From Desulfobacterales bacterium (lineage in GTDB: Bacteria; Desulfobacterota; Desulfobacteria; Desulfobacterales; UBA2156), in assembly GCA_011049715.1 (NCBI GenBank), contig DRHF01000343.1:1-58321 (forward strand): a DNA stretch of 58,321 nt, written 5' to 3'. The stretch's first letter is position 1; every line of letters starts with the position of its first letter. The position numbers and the translations under genes were made by a program. Positions 45,308-54,206 of this stretch are shown piece by piece. The notes under the pieces were generated by a model, which made no database searches, was not told where the DNA came from, and saw only the letters and a list, made by a program, of their open reading frames with translations.

Positions 45308-46801
45308 TTATGCAGCTGCTGCTCTCGCTTTGCGTTCTTTTACAGCATCCTCAAATTCCTTGTATATCCTATCAAGTTCTTTTTGGGTATCTTCCGAGCG
45401 TGGTTCAGGTTTGTAATTATTTATGATGTCCAGGGATTTTTCGTATGCCAATTCAACAATCTCCGGAGAACCGGCAGCATTCCATTCTTCTCGGGTGCTC
45501 CGGGACATCAGTTTCGTCTGGGACAACCCCTGATAATTTTTAAAGGTATGGTCATGGGTAATGAACTCACCCGCCGGGCCCACATCTTTGATCACATCAT
45601 AGGCGATGTTTGCTTCTGAAATATGAATGCCATTTACAACCTTCAGTACCATGTCGATAAATTCATCCTGGAGCAGGGCAGAAGCATAATCCCAAACCAA
45701 AGCGCTGTCGAGCATTCCGACGCCGTAAATCATATTGGCACCTGCCAATGCGGGTATTAGGGCGGTCAGAGTAAACTCGTGGCCTGATTGGGCATCGAGC
45801 CTTTTACTGTCAACCTACCCCCCGCCTACCCAGGAAGGCATCTTATAAAACTGGGCCAGTTTAGCGACAGCGGCACTGAGCATTGCCATCTCTGGTGCTC
45901 CCATGGAGGCCAATGTGGTCCGCATGTCCATGATGCTGGTTGAACTGCCGTATACCATGGGCGCGCCTTTTCGCACCAATTGACCCAACGTGATGGATCC
46001 CAGTACCTCAGAGTTGTGAGTTACCAATGTACTTGCCAGATCGACACAGGTAGTGCCGCCCGCCAATCCCAGACCGTTAATCTTGATGGGTGCGCCAAAC
46101 GTACACGCCTCGATTAAGACATCGGTCGCGTCCTCTGTGAGAACCAAAGGGCTAACCGGATCGGCAGAGCAGGTGAATAGCGGGTTTTGACTCAGTTTGT
46201 CTTCACCGCCGGCTATCACAGCACCCATTTTGACAGCAGCCTTAAAATGTTCGACCGAATAAATCCCCAAAAAACCGTGTTTTGAAGAATAGCTGAAAAA
46301 AGAATATGCATTATAGATACTGGCCATCTCTTCATCGAGATCACGTGGGGTCAACGGTCTTTCCCAACCGATGCAGTTCTCAAGGGTATCGATAAACCGG
46401 ACCGAGTCATCCACATCTTTTTTGGTCGCATCCCTGACCTCCCGGGTGATGGGGTCGATTAACGTTGCTGCTTCCCCGAAGTTGACAAACCCGGTCTTTT
46501 TCCCTCCCGGGACATAATCGTTTTCCGGATTAATGGCATGGGCACGATACGTTGCCGGTGTCGATTGAATGGCGTCTTCCACCAAATGGGATGGGATCTT
46601 AACGATTTCAGTTTTTTCGTCCACAGCGCAGCCGTTATCCCCGAAAATAATTCTCGCTTTTGGGCTTTTTACCAAAAGCCCGATATTCCACAGTACATCC
46701 AGCGTCGCCATATGGATCTGATCTAAATCATCCTGGCTGAACACGTTTATGCCGAAGCTGCCGGCTCGGAGCAAATTTGCATATTGATAATTAATAGCCA
46801 T
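45308..46801 (-). CDS. mttB: trimethylamine:corrinoid methyltransferase-type MttB with in-frame amber (pyrrolysine) codon
   Basis: Read through one TAG (45817-45815), the gene encodes 497 residues, the usual MttB length (about 495), with the amber at residue 329. The flanks WVGGG-(TAG)-VDSKRLDAQSGHEF match the active-site region where pyrrolysine occurs in MttB. The N-terminal half ends FYKMPSWVGGG and the second half continues LIPALAGANMIYGVGMLDSA with no frame change. MttB moves a methyl group from trimethylamine to a corrinoid protein. GAGGTGAC precedes the ATG. No mttC or pyl genes are in the window, so decoding depends on genes elsewhere; a broken gene is the alternative. Confidence 0.88.
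45815..45817 (-). other. in-frame UAG, probable pyrrolysine codon
   Basis: CTA on the plus strand, TAG in the mttB frame, at residue 329. It is the only stop in an otherwise open 498-codon frame, and protein conservation continues on both sides. At least eleven other genes in the window end in TAG, so the codon is also used as a normal stop here. Confidence 0.82.
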
Positions 46802-46814
46802 ATCGTCACCTCTG

Positions 46815-47576
46815 TTAGCTTGCGTAATATTTTAACAATTGCTCAACATGAAGAATCCCGTCAAAATCGATTTCTTTTTTGGCGTTTTTTAATTCGCCCT
46901 TCTCCCCTGCGTCGCCCAGTCGCGTGACTACGATATCTGCGTCGCTGAGATCCTCATTCTCTGTATAAATATTGGTTGTCGCGACAATATTCAGGCCTGC
47001 CTGCTTGGCCGCCAGCACACCGTTGCGGGAATCTTCGATAACCACACATTCTTCCGGTTTAAGTTGTGTCTTTTCCAAAGCAAGCAGATAAATCTCGGGA
47101 TCCGGCTTTTTTTTGCCGACCACATCACCGGCAAGCACAAATTGAAATTGAATATCCCCCAGCATCCCCCTGGCAATGGCATTGGCGGATCTTTCGTTTG
47201 CCGTTGTACAAACGCTCAGTATAAGACCCGCATCTACTCCTTCTTTCATGAATCTTTTTATCCCCGACCTGAGTGGCAGCTTTCCGCTTTCGATCAGACT
47301 GATAAAAATTTCCGTCTTTCTTTTGTGAAGCGCTTTAATATGCTCTGTCAATTCGTCGGGCGACATATTGGAGAAAAGGTTTTTTTCCTGAAAATAATGT
47401 CGCATGCGCTCTTTTCCACCTGAAATTTGAAGCAGCTCCTGATATTTTTGTACACTCCATTCAAAGTCGTATCCAAATTCTTTAAAGGCATCATTGAAGG
47501 CGACCCGGTGACCATCTTTTTCCGTATCGATGATCACTCCGTCCTGGTCAAAAAAAATAGCTTTTATCAGTGACAT
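46815..47576 (-). CDS. HAD-superfamily phosphatase, CbbY/phosphoglycolate phosphatase-like
   Basis: A 253-residue subfamily IA HAD enzyme: AIFFDQDGVIIDTEKDG (motif I), ILSVCTTANE (motif II), KKKPDPEIYLLALEK (motif III Lys) and VIEDSRNGVLAAKQAG (motif IV), with a helical cap between I and II. It ends 13 bp before mttB. The start at 47576 is supported by GGGAGG upstream rather than the GTG at 47591. It follows the aldolase gene by 67 bp, so a sugar- or triose-phosphate substrate made in the same pathway is likely (inference). Confidence 0.85.
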   Translation of the reverse strand: MSLIKAIFFDQDGVIIDTEKDGHRVAFNDAFKEFGYDFEWSVQKYQELLQISGGKERMRHYFQEKNLFSNMSPDELTEHIKALHKRKTEIFISLIESGKLPLRSGIKRFMKEGVDAGLILSVCTTANERSANAIARGMLGDIQFQFVLAGDVVGKKKPDPEIYLLALEKTQLKPEECVVIEDSRNGVLAAKQAGLNIVATTNIYTENEDLSDADIVVTRLGDAGEKGELKNAKKEIDFDGILHVEQLLKYYAS

Positions 47577-47643
47577 TTTTACACCTCCCACCCCACCAAA
47601 GGCAGGGAAATTTTAAAAATCAGATTTTGAATTTACCCACTGT

Positions 47644-48519
47644 CTAAGCCTTCCCTTCACTCCCCAGCAAACCGATCCAGTACTCAATTTTAGCCATGAT
47701 CGCTTCCTTTACCGCTATGTCAATCTTTCCCGGGTTGAATTCATCCCGGTGTTCGGAAACATAACCGTAGGTGGTATCGATGAGTACGTGTTTTAAATCG
47801 GTGGATACATTAAACTTCGATCCGCCCAGTGATACCAATTTTCTTACCACATCCGGCTGAAGCCCTGTTCCACCATGAACTACCAATGGTATTCGCACCC
47901 CTTGACCGTTTATCAACCCATAAATTTTTTCCATGCGATCGAAATCCAGTTTGGGGTTCTTGGTTTTGTAAACGCCATGGGCGGTCCCGATGGCCGGTGC
48001 AAAAATATCCACTCCGGTTTCTTCCACAAACTGCAAAGCCTGCTCCGGATCACACAGGGCCGCTTCATCCTCTGCCACTTTGACCTGGTCTTCAACACCC
48101 GATACCGTACCAAGCTCGCCTTCCACTGAAATATCCCCCTTCGAATGACAATAGTCGCGAACCTCTTTGGTCTGTCTGATGTTTTCTTCCAAAACCTGCT
48201 TGGAGGCATCGATCATAATATTGGTATAGCCCGCATCGGCGCAAGTCTTACAATAGTCGACATCCGTGCAGTGATCCAAATGCAAACAGATGGGAATCGG
48301 TGCTGATTCGGCCAATGTCCGGTAAATGGTTGCAAGAACATCGGACCTTAAAAACTTCGACGGCGCTACGGATGTCTGGATAATAAGCGGCGCTTTTTTG
48401 TTCACCGCTGTTTCAACCACCGCCTCCATCTGAATCAGATTGGTGATATTAAAAGCACCGACAGCATACTTTTCCTCAGTGGCCTTCAAAAGCATCTCTT
48501 TGGCATTGACGAGTGACAT
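47644..48519 (-). CDS. class II ketose-bisphosphate aldolase (FbaA/GatY/KbaY-like)
   Basis: A 291-residue protein: NAKEMLLKATEEKYAVGAFN at the start, the zinc-site motif PICLHLDHCTD, VEGELGTVSG, and IPLVVHGGTGLQPDVVRKLV near the end, all class II aldolase hallmarks. It should cleave or form a ketose phosphate with dihydroxyacetone phosphate using zinc. ATG at 48519 was chosen for its AGGAGG. It ends in TAG, a normal stop here, with another stop 10 codons on. In an operon with mttB and an aminotransferase its substrate is probably not a standard glycolytic sugar (inference). Confidence 0.88.
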   Translation of the reverse strand: MSLVNAKEMLLKATEEKYAVGAFNITNLIQMEAVVETAVNKKAPLIIQTSVAPSKFLRSDVLATIYRTLAESAPIPICLHLDHCTDVDYCKTCADAGYTNIMIDASKQVLEENIRQTKEVRDYCHSKGDISVEGELGTVSGVEDQVKVAEDEAALCDPEQALQFVEETGVDIFAPAIGTAHGVYKTKNPKLDFDRMEKIYGLINGQGVRIPLVVHGGTGLQPDVVRKLVSLGGSKFNVSTDLKHVLIDTTYGYVSEHRDEFNPGKIDIAVKEAIMAKIEYWIGLLGSEGKA

Positions 48520-48532
48520 TTGACATTCCTCC

Positions 48533-49621
48533 TTAACCAAAATAATTGTTGATAAATCTCATGAATCGTTCATTTTCTTCATCCAGACCGGGTGTTACCC
48601 TGAAATAACCGGTTTTCCCATGGATTTCGCCGATTCGTTTGAGGTAAATTTTTTCCATTTCCAATGCAGCCTGGAGAATTTCGCTCGTTGTTTTTCCGGT
48701 CATGGTGGCATCGACCAGCATGTAATTTCCATGGGCTTTAAAGGGGTTAAGTCCCAACTTTTTGAGTTCTGAATAGAAAGTATCCATCCAATTGTTATTG
48801 TGCTTCACTTTTTCCTGAATCTCTTCCGGGTTATCAAGGATTGCTTCTGCGGCTGCCATCGACATCAGGTTCACATTCCAGGGTAAAAACATGGTGTTGA
48901 ACGCATTTATCATCTCTTCTGTCCCCAGCACATACCCGAATCGGATACCGGCAAAGCCATGCGCCTTTGATAGTGTTACAGATAAGAACACGTTTGGATA
49001 CTCTTTGATCAGGGGCGCTTTGGATGAAAATTCAGGGTGATAATCACGATATGCCTCATCAATGCACAATGGAATGCCGGTTTCGCAAAACCGTTTAAGA
49101 TCCGCGTCATCAATAAAGACACCACTTGGATTATTGGGATTGATGATCAGGATGAGTTTGGTTTTTTCATTGATAGCGCCCAGCATACCCTCCACGTCGT
49201 ACTGGAGATCCCCTTCGCGCAATGGGATTTGAACAACCTTCCCTCCGCATAGTTCCGCCCGCGGTGGAAATAATCCAAACGTCGGTGTTGACATGATGAT
49301 TTCATCACCTGGCTGCAAAAAAAGTCGCATCATGACATCAATTACTTCCGATGACCCATTGCAAAGGGCAACGTTGTCCGGCCCCAGTTCATACATTTTC
49401 CCGATTTTGGTTCTGAGCGCTTTCATGCTGTCCGGATATCGATTACCTTTTTTTACAGCTTCAGTCACGGCTTTGACCACCTTTTCAGATGGCGGGATCG
49501 GGTTTTCATTCAGCATCAACCTGCCATAATCGGGATTCGCCCACGCTTTATCAAGGATACTCGCATCGTATTCCCGGGCAGTGAAGAGCCAGGGCACAAA
49601 CCATTCCTTTAATTCTTTCAT
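48533..49621 (-). CDS. class I/II PLP aminotransferase, HisC-like
   Basis: A 362-residue fold-type I PLP enzyme: LMLNENPIPPSEKVV, LCNGSSEVIDVMMR, IINPNNPSGVF, CIDEAYRDYHPEF and the PLP-lysine in SVTLSKAHGFAGIRFGY (K near residue 218), ending with FRVTPGLDEENERF. This is the histidinol-phosphate aminotransferase family, which also includes threonine-phosphate decarboxylase and other phosphate-amine enzymes. No other histidine genes are near. AAAGGAGAG precedes the ATG. It may work with the alanine dehydrogenase, using alanine or glutamate as amino partner. Confidence 0.85.
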   Translation of the reverse strand: MKELKEWFVPWLFTAREYDASILDKAWANPDYGRLMLNENPIPPSEKVVKAVTEAVKKGNRYPDSMKALRTKIGKMYELGPDNVALCNGSSEVIDVMMRLFLQPGDEIIMSTPTFGLFPPRAELCGGKVVQIPLREGDLQYDVEGMLGAINEKTKLILIINPNNPSGVFIDDADLKRFCETGIPLCIDEAYRDYHPEFSSKAPLIKEYPNVFLSVTLSKAHGFAGIRFGYVLGTEEMINAFNTMFLPWNVNLMSMAAAEAILDNPEEIQEKVKHNNNWMDTFYSELKKLGLNPFKAHGNYMLVDATMTGKTTSEILQAALEMEKIYLKRIGEIHGKTGYFRVTPGLDEENERFMRFINNYFG

Positions 49622-49770
49622 TTCTCTCTCTCCTTTCTACTTCGTTCGTTAAAATTAAGTTGTTCACATTTCAAGAAATCCAAAAGATACCATAGTCGAC
49701 TCTTTTACTGCTGTGACGTCCTCACCAATTGAATTTAAGGTTAGGGTAAAAAAAGTTACCGAAATCCGTT

Positions 49771-50886
49771 TTACAGAATGATGGAATCGAGGGATTCATA
49801 ATCCAGTCCAAAAGCTTTAGAAACACCTTTATGGGTTACTTTTCCTTTAATAATATTTATACCCCTGGCAATTTCCGGATTTTCTTTGGCAGCCTTTTTA
49901 TATCCTTTATCTGCAATTTCAATAGCATACGGCAATGTTGCATTGTTGAGCGCTTGGGTCGAAGTATTTGATACCGCGCCCGGCATATTTGCCACGCAGT
50001 AATGGACGATGCCATCCACGACGTATATAGGATCGTCGTGGGTGGTCGGTCTTGCCGTCTCCACACACCCCCCCTGATCAATGGCCACATCGACAATGAC
50101 CGAACCCTTTTTCATCAGTTTTAACATGCCGCGCGTGATCAGTTTGGGTGCGATTGCGCCGGCAACCAGGACGGCACATACCACCAGGTCAGCCACCTTT
50201 AACAGCTTTCTGATAGTCGCGGGGTTTGACATGAGCGGGCAACAATTTTTTGGCATTATATCGCTCAAATACCGAAGCCGTTCCAAATTTGTATCGAGTA
50301 TGTAAACTCTCGCTCCCAAGCCGCATGCTACATGGGCGGCATTGGTTCCGACAACACCACCCCCGAGAATCAAAATCGTTCCGGGTTCAACACCGGTCAC
50401 ACCGCTCAGGAGTATGCCATTTCCGCCAAACGTTTTTTCCAGGTATTTTGCACCCTGCTGAATGGCCATTCTTCCGGCCACCTCACTCATCGGCGTCAAA
50501 AGGGGTAAAGATCCGTTTTCCCGCTCCACAGTCTCATAAGCTACCGCAACACATCCTGATTCAATAATCGCTTTTGTCAGCTCCAGAGAAGCCGCAAAGT
50601 GAAAATAGGTAAAGACAATTTGCTCCTTTTTTATTAACGCATACTCGGAGGGGAGCGGCTCCTTTACTTTCATTATCATTTCACACGAATCGTATACCCT
50701 CTCTGGAGAAGGACAGATCGTCGCACCTGCCTTGACATAATCCTTATCGGAAAAAACAGATCCGACCCCTGCTCCGGTTTCAACCATCACATCGTGGCCT
50801 TGTGCCCGCATCTGCTCCACACCCGCCGGTACCATAGCCACCCTGTTTTCCCTTGTCTTGATCTCCTTTAACACACCGATTAACAT
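49771..50886 (-). CDS. ald: alanine dehydrogenase
   Basis: A 371-residue protein matching Ald over its full length: MLIGVLKEIKTRENRVAMVP, KVKEPLPSEYALIKKEQIVFTYFHFA with the catalytic Lys/His region, the NAD-binding loop ILGGGVVGTNAAHVA, and VDVAIDQGGCVET. It catalyses reversible NAD-dependent deamination of alanine to pyruvate and ammonia. A GGAGGG site precedes the ATG. It lies between the GntR and aminotransferase genes on one strand; together they could recycle amino groups during amine degradation. Confidence 0.94.
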   Translation of the reverse strand: MLIGVLKEIKTRENRVAMVPAGVEQMRAQGHDVMVETGAGVGSVFSDKDYVKAGATICPSPERVYDSCEMIMKVKEPLPSEYALIKKEQIVFTYFHFAASLELTKAIIESGCVAVAYETVERENGSLPLLTPMSEVAGRMAIQQGAKYLEKTFGGNGILLSGVTGVEPGTILILGGGVVGTNAAHVACGLGARVYILDTNLERLRYLSDIMPKNCCPLMSNPATIRKLLKVADLVVCAVLVAGAIAPKLITRGMLKLMKKGSVIVDVAIDQGGCVETARPTTHDDPIYVVDGIVHYCVANMPGAVSNTSTQALNNATLPYAIEIADKGYKKAAKENPEIARGINIIKGKVTHKGVSKAFGLDYESLDSIIL

Positions 50887-50933
50887 AGGACCCTCCTCTA
50901 AATCGTAAAATAACCTATAGATGTTCTACGGAT

Positions 50934-51710
50934 CTATTCACCTGCAAACATATTTATATGATTTTCCCGGATGCGATAACGTCCGAGTTCGATCTCCAAA
51001 ATATATTTATCCCCCCTATAATACGAGAACAGGACTTCAATCGGCATGTTGGTTGCGTTGAAGGTGACACTCTCCATAAACAGACCGGCGGAATTCTCAG
51101 GTAGTGTTAAACAGGTTGCCACTTTCCCCTTTAAATTCATCGCTCTTATGGTCTGTTCACATCTCGCAAGTACGGTATTAAATCGCTCTGATATTATTTT
51201 ATACATGGAACCGGTCAGATCCATTTTCAAAATATCTTTGAACATTTCAGCCGGTAGAAAACTTTCCTCGTAAATCAAAGGCATGCCATCCCCTGTCCTT
51301 AGCCTGCGGATGGCAATTACCTGGCTGTCTGCATTCAGAATCAGGGTTTTTGCTACGTGCTCCTGAACATTTTCAACTTGTTTTTTCAAAATGATAGTCT
51401 TTTCTTTAAGGCCGACCTCTTTCAGGTCATCTCCAAAGCTCGAAATTCGGTTGAGTTTGTGCTTCACCGGCATAGATGGTGACGTAACAAAGGTGCCCGT
51501 CCCCCTTTCCTTTCTCAGTATACCCTGAGCAACCAGTTCTCCTACCGCTTGCCTAAGTGTATTTCGGTTTACATTACAAATTTTTGAAAGTTCCATTTCA
51601 GAAGGGAGTCTCTCTCCTTTTTTGAACCTTCCTGTTTGAACCAGTTCTTTCAGCCAAGTACTGATCTGGAGATATTTTGGGATGGGATTTAACGGATCGA
51701 TCACTTTCAT
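50934..51710 (-). CDS. GntR-family regulator, HutC/FarR type with UTRA domain
   Basis: A 258-residue protein. The N-terminal winged helix (IPKYLQISTWLKELVQTGRF, LPSEMELSKICNVNRNTLRQAV) is the GntR DNA-binding domain; from residue about 90 on, the UTRA domain (YEESFLPAEMF, YKIISERFNTVLARCEQTI, EVLFSYYRGDKYILEI) binds an effector. It is the first gene of the operon ending in mttB. A HutC-type site, GTATAGAC, lies about 92 bp upstream, fitting autoregulated repression relieved by a pathway intermediate. It ends in TAG. Confidence 0.9.
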   Translation of the reverse strand: MKVIDPLNPIPKYLQISTWLKELVQTGRFKKGERLPSEMELSKICNVNRNTLRQAVGELVAQGILRKERGTGTFVTSPSMPVKHKLNRISSFGDDLKEVGLKEKTIILKKQVENVQEHVAKTLILNADSQVIAIRRLRTGDGMPLIYEESFLPAEMFKDILKMDLTGSMYKIISERFNTVLARCEQTIRAMNLKGKVATCLTLPENSAGLFMESVTFNATNMPIEVLFSYYRGDKYILEIELGRYRIRENHINMFAGE

Positions 51711-51800
51711 CGGTTTTCTTTCATTAATCTTTCCGCGATGATTATATGTTTTTATGACGATTCGGAGATTATCAACTGTTTAGTCGATTATTAGTTTAGA

Positions 51801-51818
51801 TGTATAGACAATCATACA
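51801..51818. promoter_or_regulatory. candidate HutC/FarR-type GntR operator
   Basis: TGTATAGACAATCATACA is an inverted repeat (TGTAT / ATACA, 8-bp spacer) and contains GTATAGAC, which fits the HutC-subfamily operator consensus GT-M-TA-K-AC exactly. It lies about 90 bp upstream of the GntR gene, in the only intergenic region that could carry the operon's promoter. Confidence 0.6.
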
Positions 51819-52001
51819 AAAAAAATAGAAATACAAGTATTTTTTTCAAAACAATTATTTTTCGAATTGGAATTGGAGAAAAACTTCAGAAATCCTCTTA
51901 AAAAGGATCTATGAAATTTATTGAGAATGTCGTTTATCTGATTATTATTTACAGGAAATGCCCCTGCCAAACTTCCGGAATCTTTCTACGGGTTTTAGTA
52001 A

Positions 52002-52183
52002 CTCAAGTTTCGCACCACCAATGGGGCACGGTGTCGCTTCTGGTGTGGGGTAAATAAAATTTTTTTGGAAAAACAATGAGGTAACCGTGGTAAACCGGTA
52101 TCCATAAAGTAATCACCGTGCACAGGCACGCGATGGTCTGGTTTCTTTTTACCCTATGCCTGATGCGACTTTACTTAAAATAT
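52002..52183 (+). mobile_element. MITE-like element, family A, copy 3 (right end lost)
   Basis: From CTCAAGTTTCGCACC it follows copy 1 with few changes as far as TGATGCGACTTTACTTAAAA, then diverges: the expected right inverted repeat GGTGCGAAACTTGAG is missing. It lies in the 500-bp gap between the GntR and bifunctional-nuclease genes, whose remaining part holds the operator and A+T-rich promoter-like sequence. Confidence 0.8.
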
Positions 52184-52211
52184 TATGATCGCTGATCCCT
52201 TGCCGCTGATA

Positions 52212-52709
52212 CTATACTTTGTATTTGCCGAAATCCTCCTGCGAAAGTTTCTCAAGATATTCAGCCCACTTTTTCCCTTCTTTACTTTTATCCAAGATCT
52301 CAACATCACCAAATCCCATTTTTGACTTTTCAATCACTTTGTCGTCCACATAAATAGGCGCCTTAAATCGGAGGGCGACCGCAATCGCATCGCTCGGCCT
52401 CGCATCGAGGCTGAATTTTTTTTCTTTCCCTGCAAAATATATTTTTGCGTAAAAAGTGTTATCCTTTAGATCACATACCTCAACTTTTAAGACTTCAATA
52501 TTTTGAATATCCAAAACATTTTTGAAAAGATCGTGGGTCATGGGCCGGTCAAACTTAATATCCTGTAATACCGATGCGATGGAAGTGGCCTCGAGCAACC
52601 CGATCCATATGGGAATGGCCTGATCATCTTCTAGAGATTTTAAAATGATAATCGGTGTATTGGAGGCGGGATCAATGGTCAGACCCGCAATGTTAACTTT
52701 GTGCAACAT
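52212..52709 (-). CDS. bifunctional nuclease (BFN, DUF151) family protein
   Basis: A 165-residue protein: NIAGLTIDPASNTPIIILK, IPIWIGLLEATSIASVLQ, RPMTHDLFKNVL and SLDARPSDAIAVALRFKAPIYV are the conserved blocks of DUF151 proteins. Some members show DNase/RNase activity; their biological role is poorly defined. ATG at 52709 was chosen for the excellent AAAGGAGGTG upstream. It overlaps the end of miaB by 17 bp, so the two are co-translated, an arrangement common in this phylum. It ends in TAG. Confidence 0.9.
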   Translation of the reverse strand: MLHKVNIAGLTIDPASNTPIIILKSLEDDQAIPIWIGLLEATSIASVLQDIKFDRPMTHDLFKNVLDIQNIEVLKVEVCDLKDNTFYAKIYFAGKEKKFSLDARPSDAIAVALRFKAPIYVDDKVIEKSKMGFGDVEILDKSKEGKKWAEYLEKLSQEDFGKYKV

Positions 52710-54156
52710 AACTTTCACCTCCTTTGAGACTACCTGCTGATAGTCGCAGGGGATTCCCCGCTGCATGTGAAATGCTATCTTTTACGGTGCCGGAAAGTGA
52801 ATGGACAGACGCTTTATCAATCTGAACCCGAATCATTTGACCTTTTGAAATACCATCATTTGACTCAGAGCCCCTTCCATTTGTAAAATTTACGATCTTA
52901 TTTGTTGAAGTCCGTCCGGACCACTGGCGGCCATTGATTTTACGGTCTAAAACACTTTTTCTTTGTTTTTTGCTAAATCCCTCCACCAAGATTAATTCGG
53001 TTGATCCGATGAGTGTCCTGTTTTTCTTGGCAGCATATTTTTTTCCCAAATCGAGCACCGCTTCCAACCTCTCTTTTTTCACCAACTCTGATACTTTGCC
53101 CGGGTATCCGGTCGCCGGAGCATGGGAACGATCGGAATACTTAAATGCAAATAGATTATCATACTCCACTTGTTTAATCAAATCGAGAGTTCTATCAAAG
53201 TCTTCCGGTGTTTCGCCGGGGAAACCGACGATAATGTCGGTTGAAATAGCAATATCGGGATAAATGCTGTGCAGTCGATCGACTTTCTCAAGGTATTCCT
53301 CCCTCTTGTATTTCCGATTCATTCGTCTCAATATCAAGTTGGACCCCGATTGAACCGGAAGATGGATATGCCGGCACAATTTGTCTAGATCGCTGAACGC
53401 ATCTATCAGATTCCTCGAAAGGTCTTTGGGGTGGGAGGTGGTAAATCGAATTCTCAAAAGGTCTTCGATGTCATGAATTTGAAACAGAAGTTCGGGAAAC
53501 GAACATGACCCTTCCTTCTTTCCAAAGCTGTTGACGTTCTGACCCAACAGGGTGATCTCCCGTACACCCGATTTAACTAGATTTCGAATTTCCTTGAGAA
53601 TGTTTTCCGGATTCCGACTGACCTCTCTCCCCCGGACATGGGGTACCACACAGTAGGTACAATGATTATCACACCCTCGCATGATGGTGACAAAACGAAT
53701 CGGCGATTGGTTATCTTCGGCGGATGGCATGACGGCAATCGGTTCGAGTCCATCCATCCCGCCGGAATTGTCGATATCGACAAACGATTGTCTTTTCAAT
53801 TCGATCTCTTTGACAATTTTTGGCAACCGGCCAACAGCATGTGTTCCAAAAACAAAATCAAGATGAGGCATCCGTTCCAATATCCTGCCCCCCTCCTGCT
53901 GGGCCACACAACCGCCAACGCCAATGATGAGATCGGGGTTTTTTCTTTTCAATGTTGCAAGACGGCCTAAAAAACTAAATGCTTTTTGTTGTGCCTTTTC
54001 CCGAATCGAGCAGGTATTGACGATGACAAGATCCGCCGTATCTAACGACGACGTTAAAGTATACCCGAGAGGCCGAAGGCCTTTGGCAAATTGTTCGGAG
54101 TCATATACATTCATTTGACAGCCGATGGTATCAATATACAGAAGTTTTGTATCCAT
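52693..54156 (-). CDS. miaB: tRNA-2-methylthio-N6-dimethylallyladenosine synthase
   Basis: A 487-residue methylthiotransferase. The N-terminal UPF0004 domain has three Cys (DTIGCQMNVYDSEQ, IVNTCSIREKAQQK, GVGGCVAQQEGG) for one cluster; the radical SAM domain has GCDNHCTYCVVPHVRGRE; a TRAM domain (about residues 390-455) precedes an extra tail of some 30 residues. It adds the methylthio group at A37 of tRNAs reading UNN codons. The order of motifs and RGRE/SRNPE stretch point to MiaB rather than RimO or MtaB. Confidence 0.95.
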   Translation of the reverse strand: MDTKLLYIDTIGCQMNVYDSEQFAKGLRPLGYTLTSSLDTADLVIVNTCSIREKAQQKAFSFLGRLATLKRKNPDLIIGVGGCVAQQEGGRILERMPHLDFVFGTHAVGRLPKIVKEIELKRQSFVDIDNSGGMDGLEPIAVMPSAEDNQSPIRFVTIMRGCDNHCTYCVVPHVRGREVSRNPENILKEIRNLVKSGVREITLLGQNVNSFGKKEGSCSFPELLFQIHDIEDLLRIRFTTSHPKDLSRNLIDAFSDLDKLCRHIHLPVQSGSNLILRRMNRKYKREEYLEKVDRLHSIYPDIAISTDIIVGFPGETPEDFDRTLDLIKQVEYDNLFAFKYSDRSHAPATGYPGKVSELVKKERLEAVLDLGKKYAAKKNRTLIGSTELILVEGFSKKQRKSVLDRKINGRQWSGRTSTNKIVNFTNGRGSESNDGISKGQMIRVQIDKASVHSLSGTVKDSISHAAGNPLRLSAGSLKGGESYVAQS

Positions 54157-54206
54157 TGTTTTTTCAATAACTTAATTCTCAAGTTTTGATGTGATTATTT
54201 AAAGAT

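Noticed and set aside
45308..45748. Separate small gene for the C-terminal part of MttB
   Set aside because: The frame continues unbroken to the TAG at 45815 with conserved residues between, so it is one gene with an amber codon.
48533..49621. Histidine biosynthesis gene hisC
   Set aside because: No other his genes are present and the operon is about amine and phosphate metabolism; only family membership is supported.
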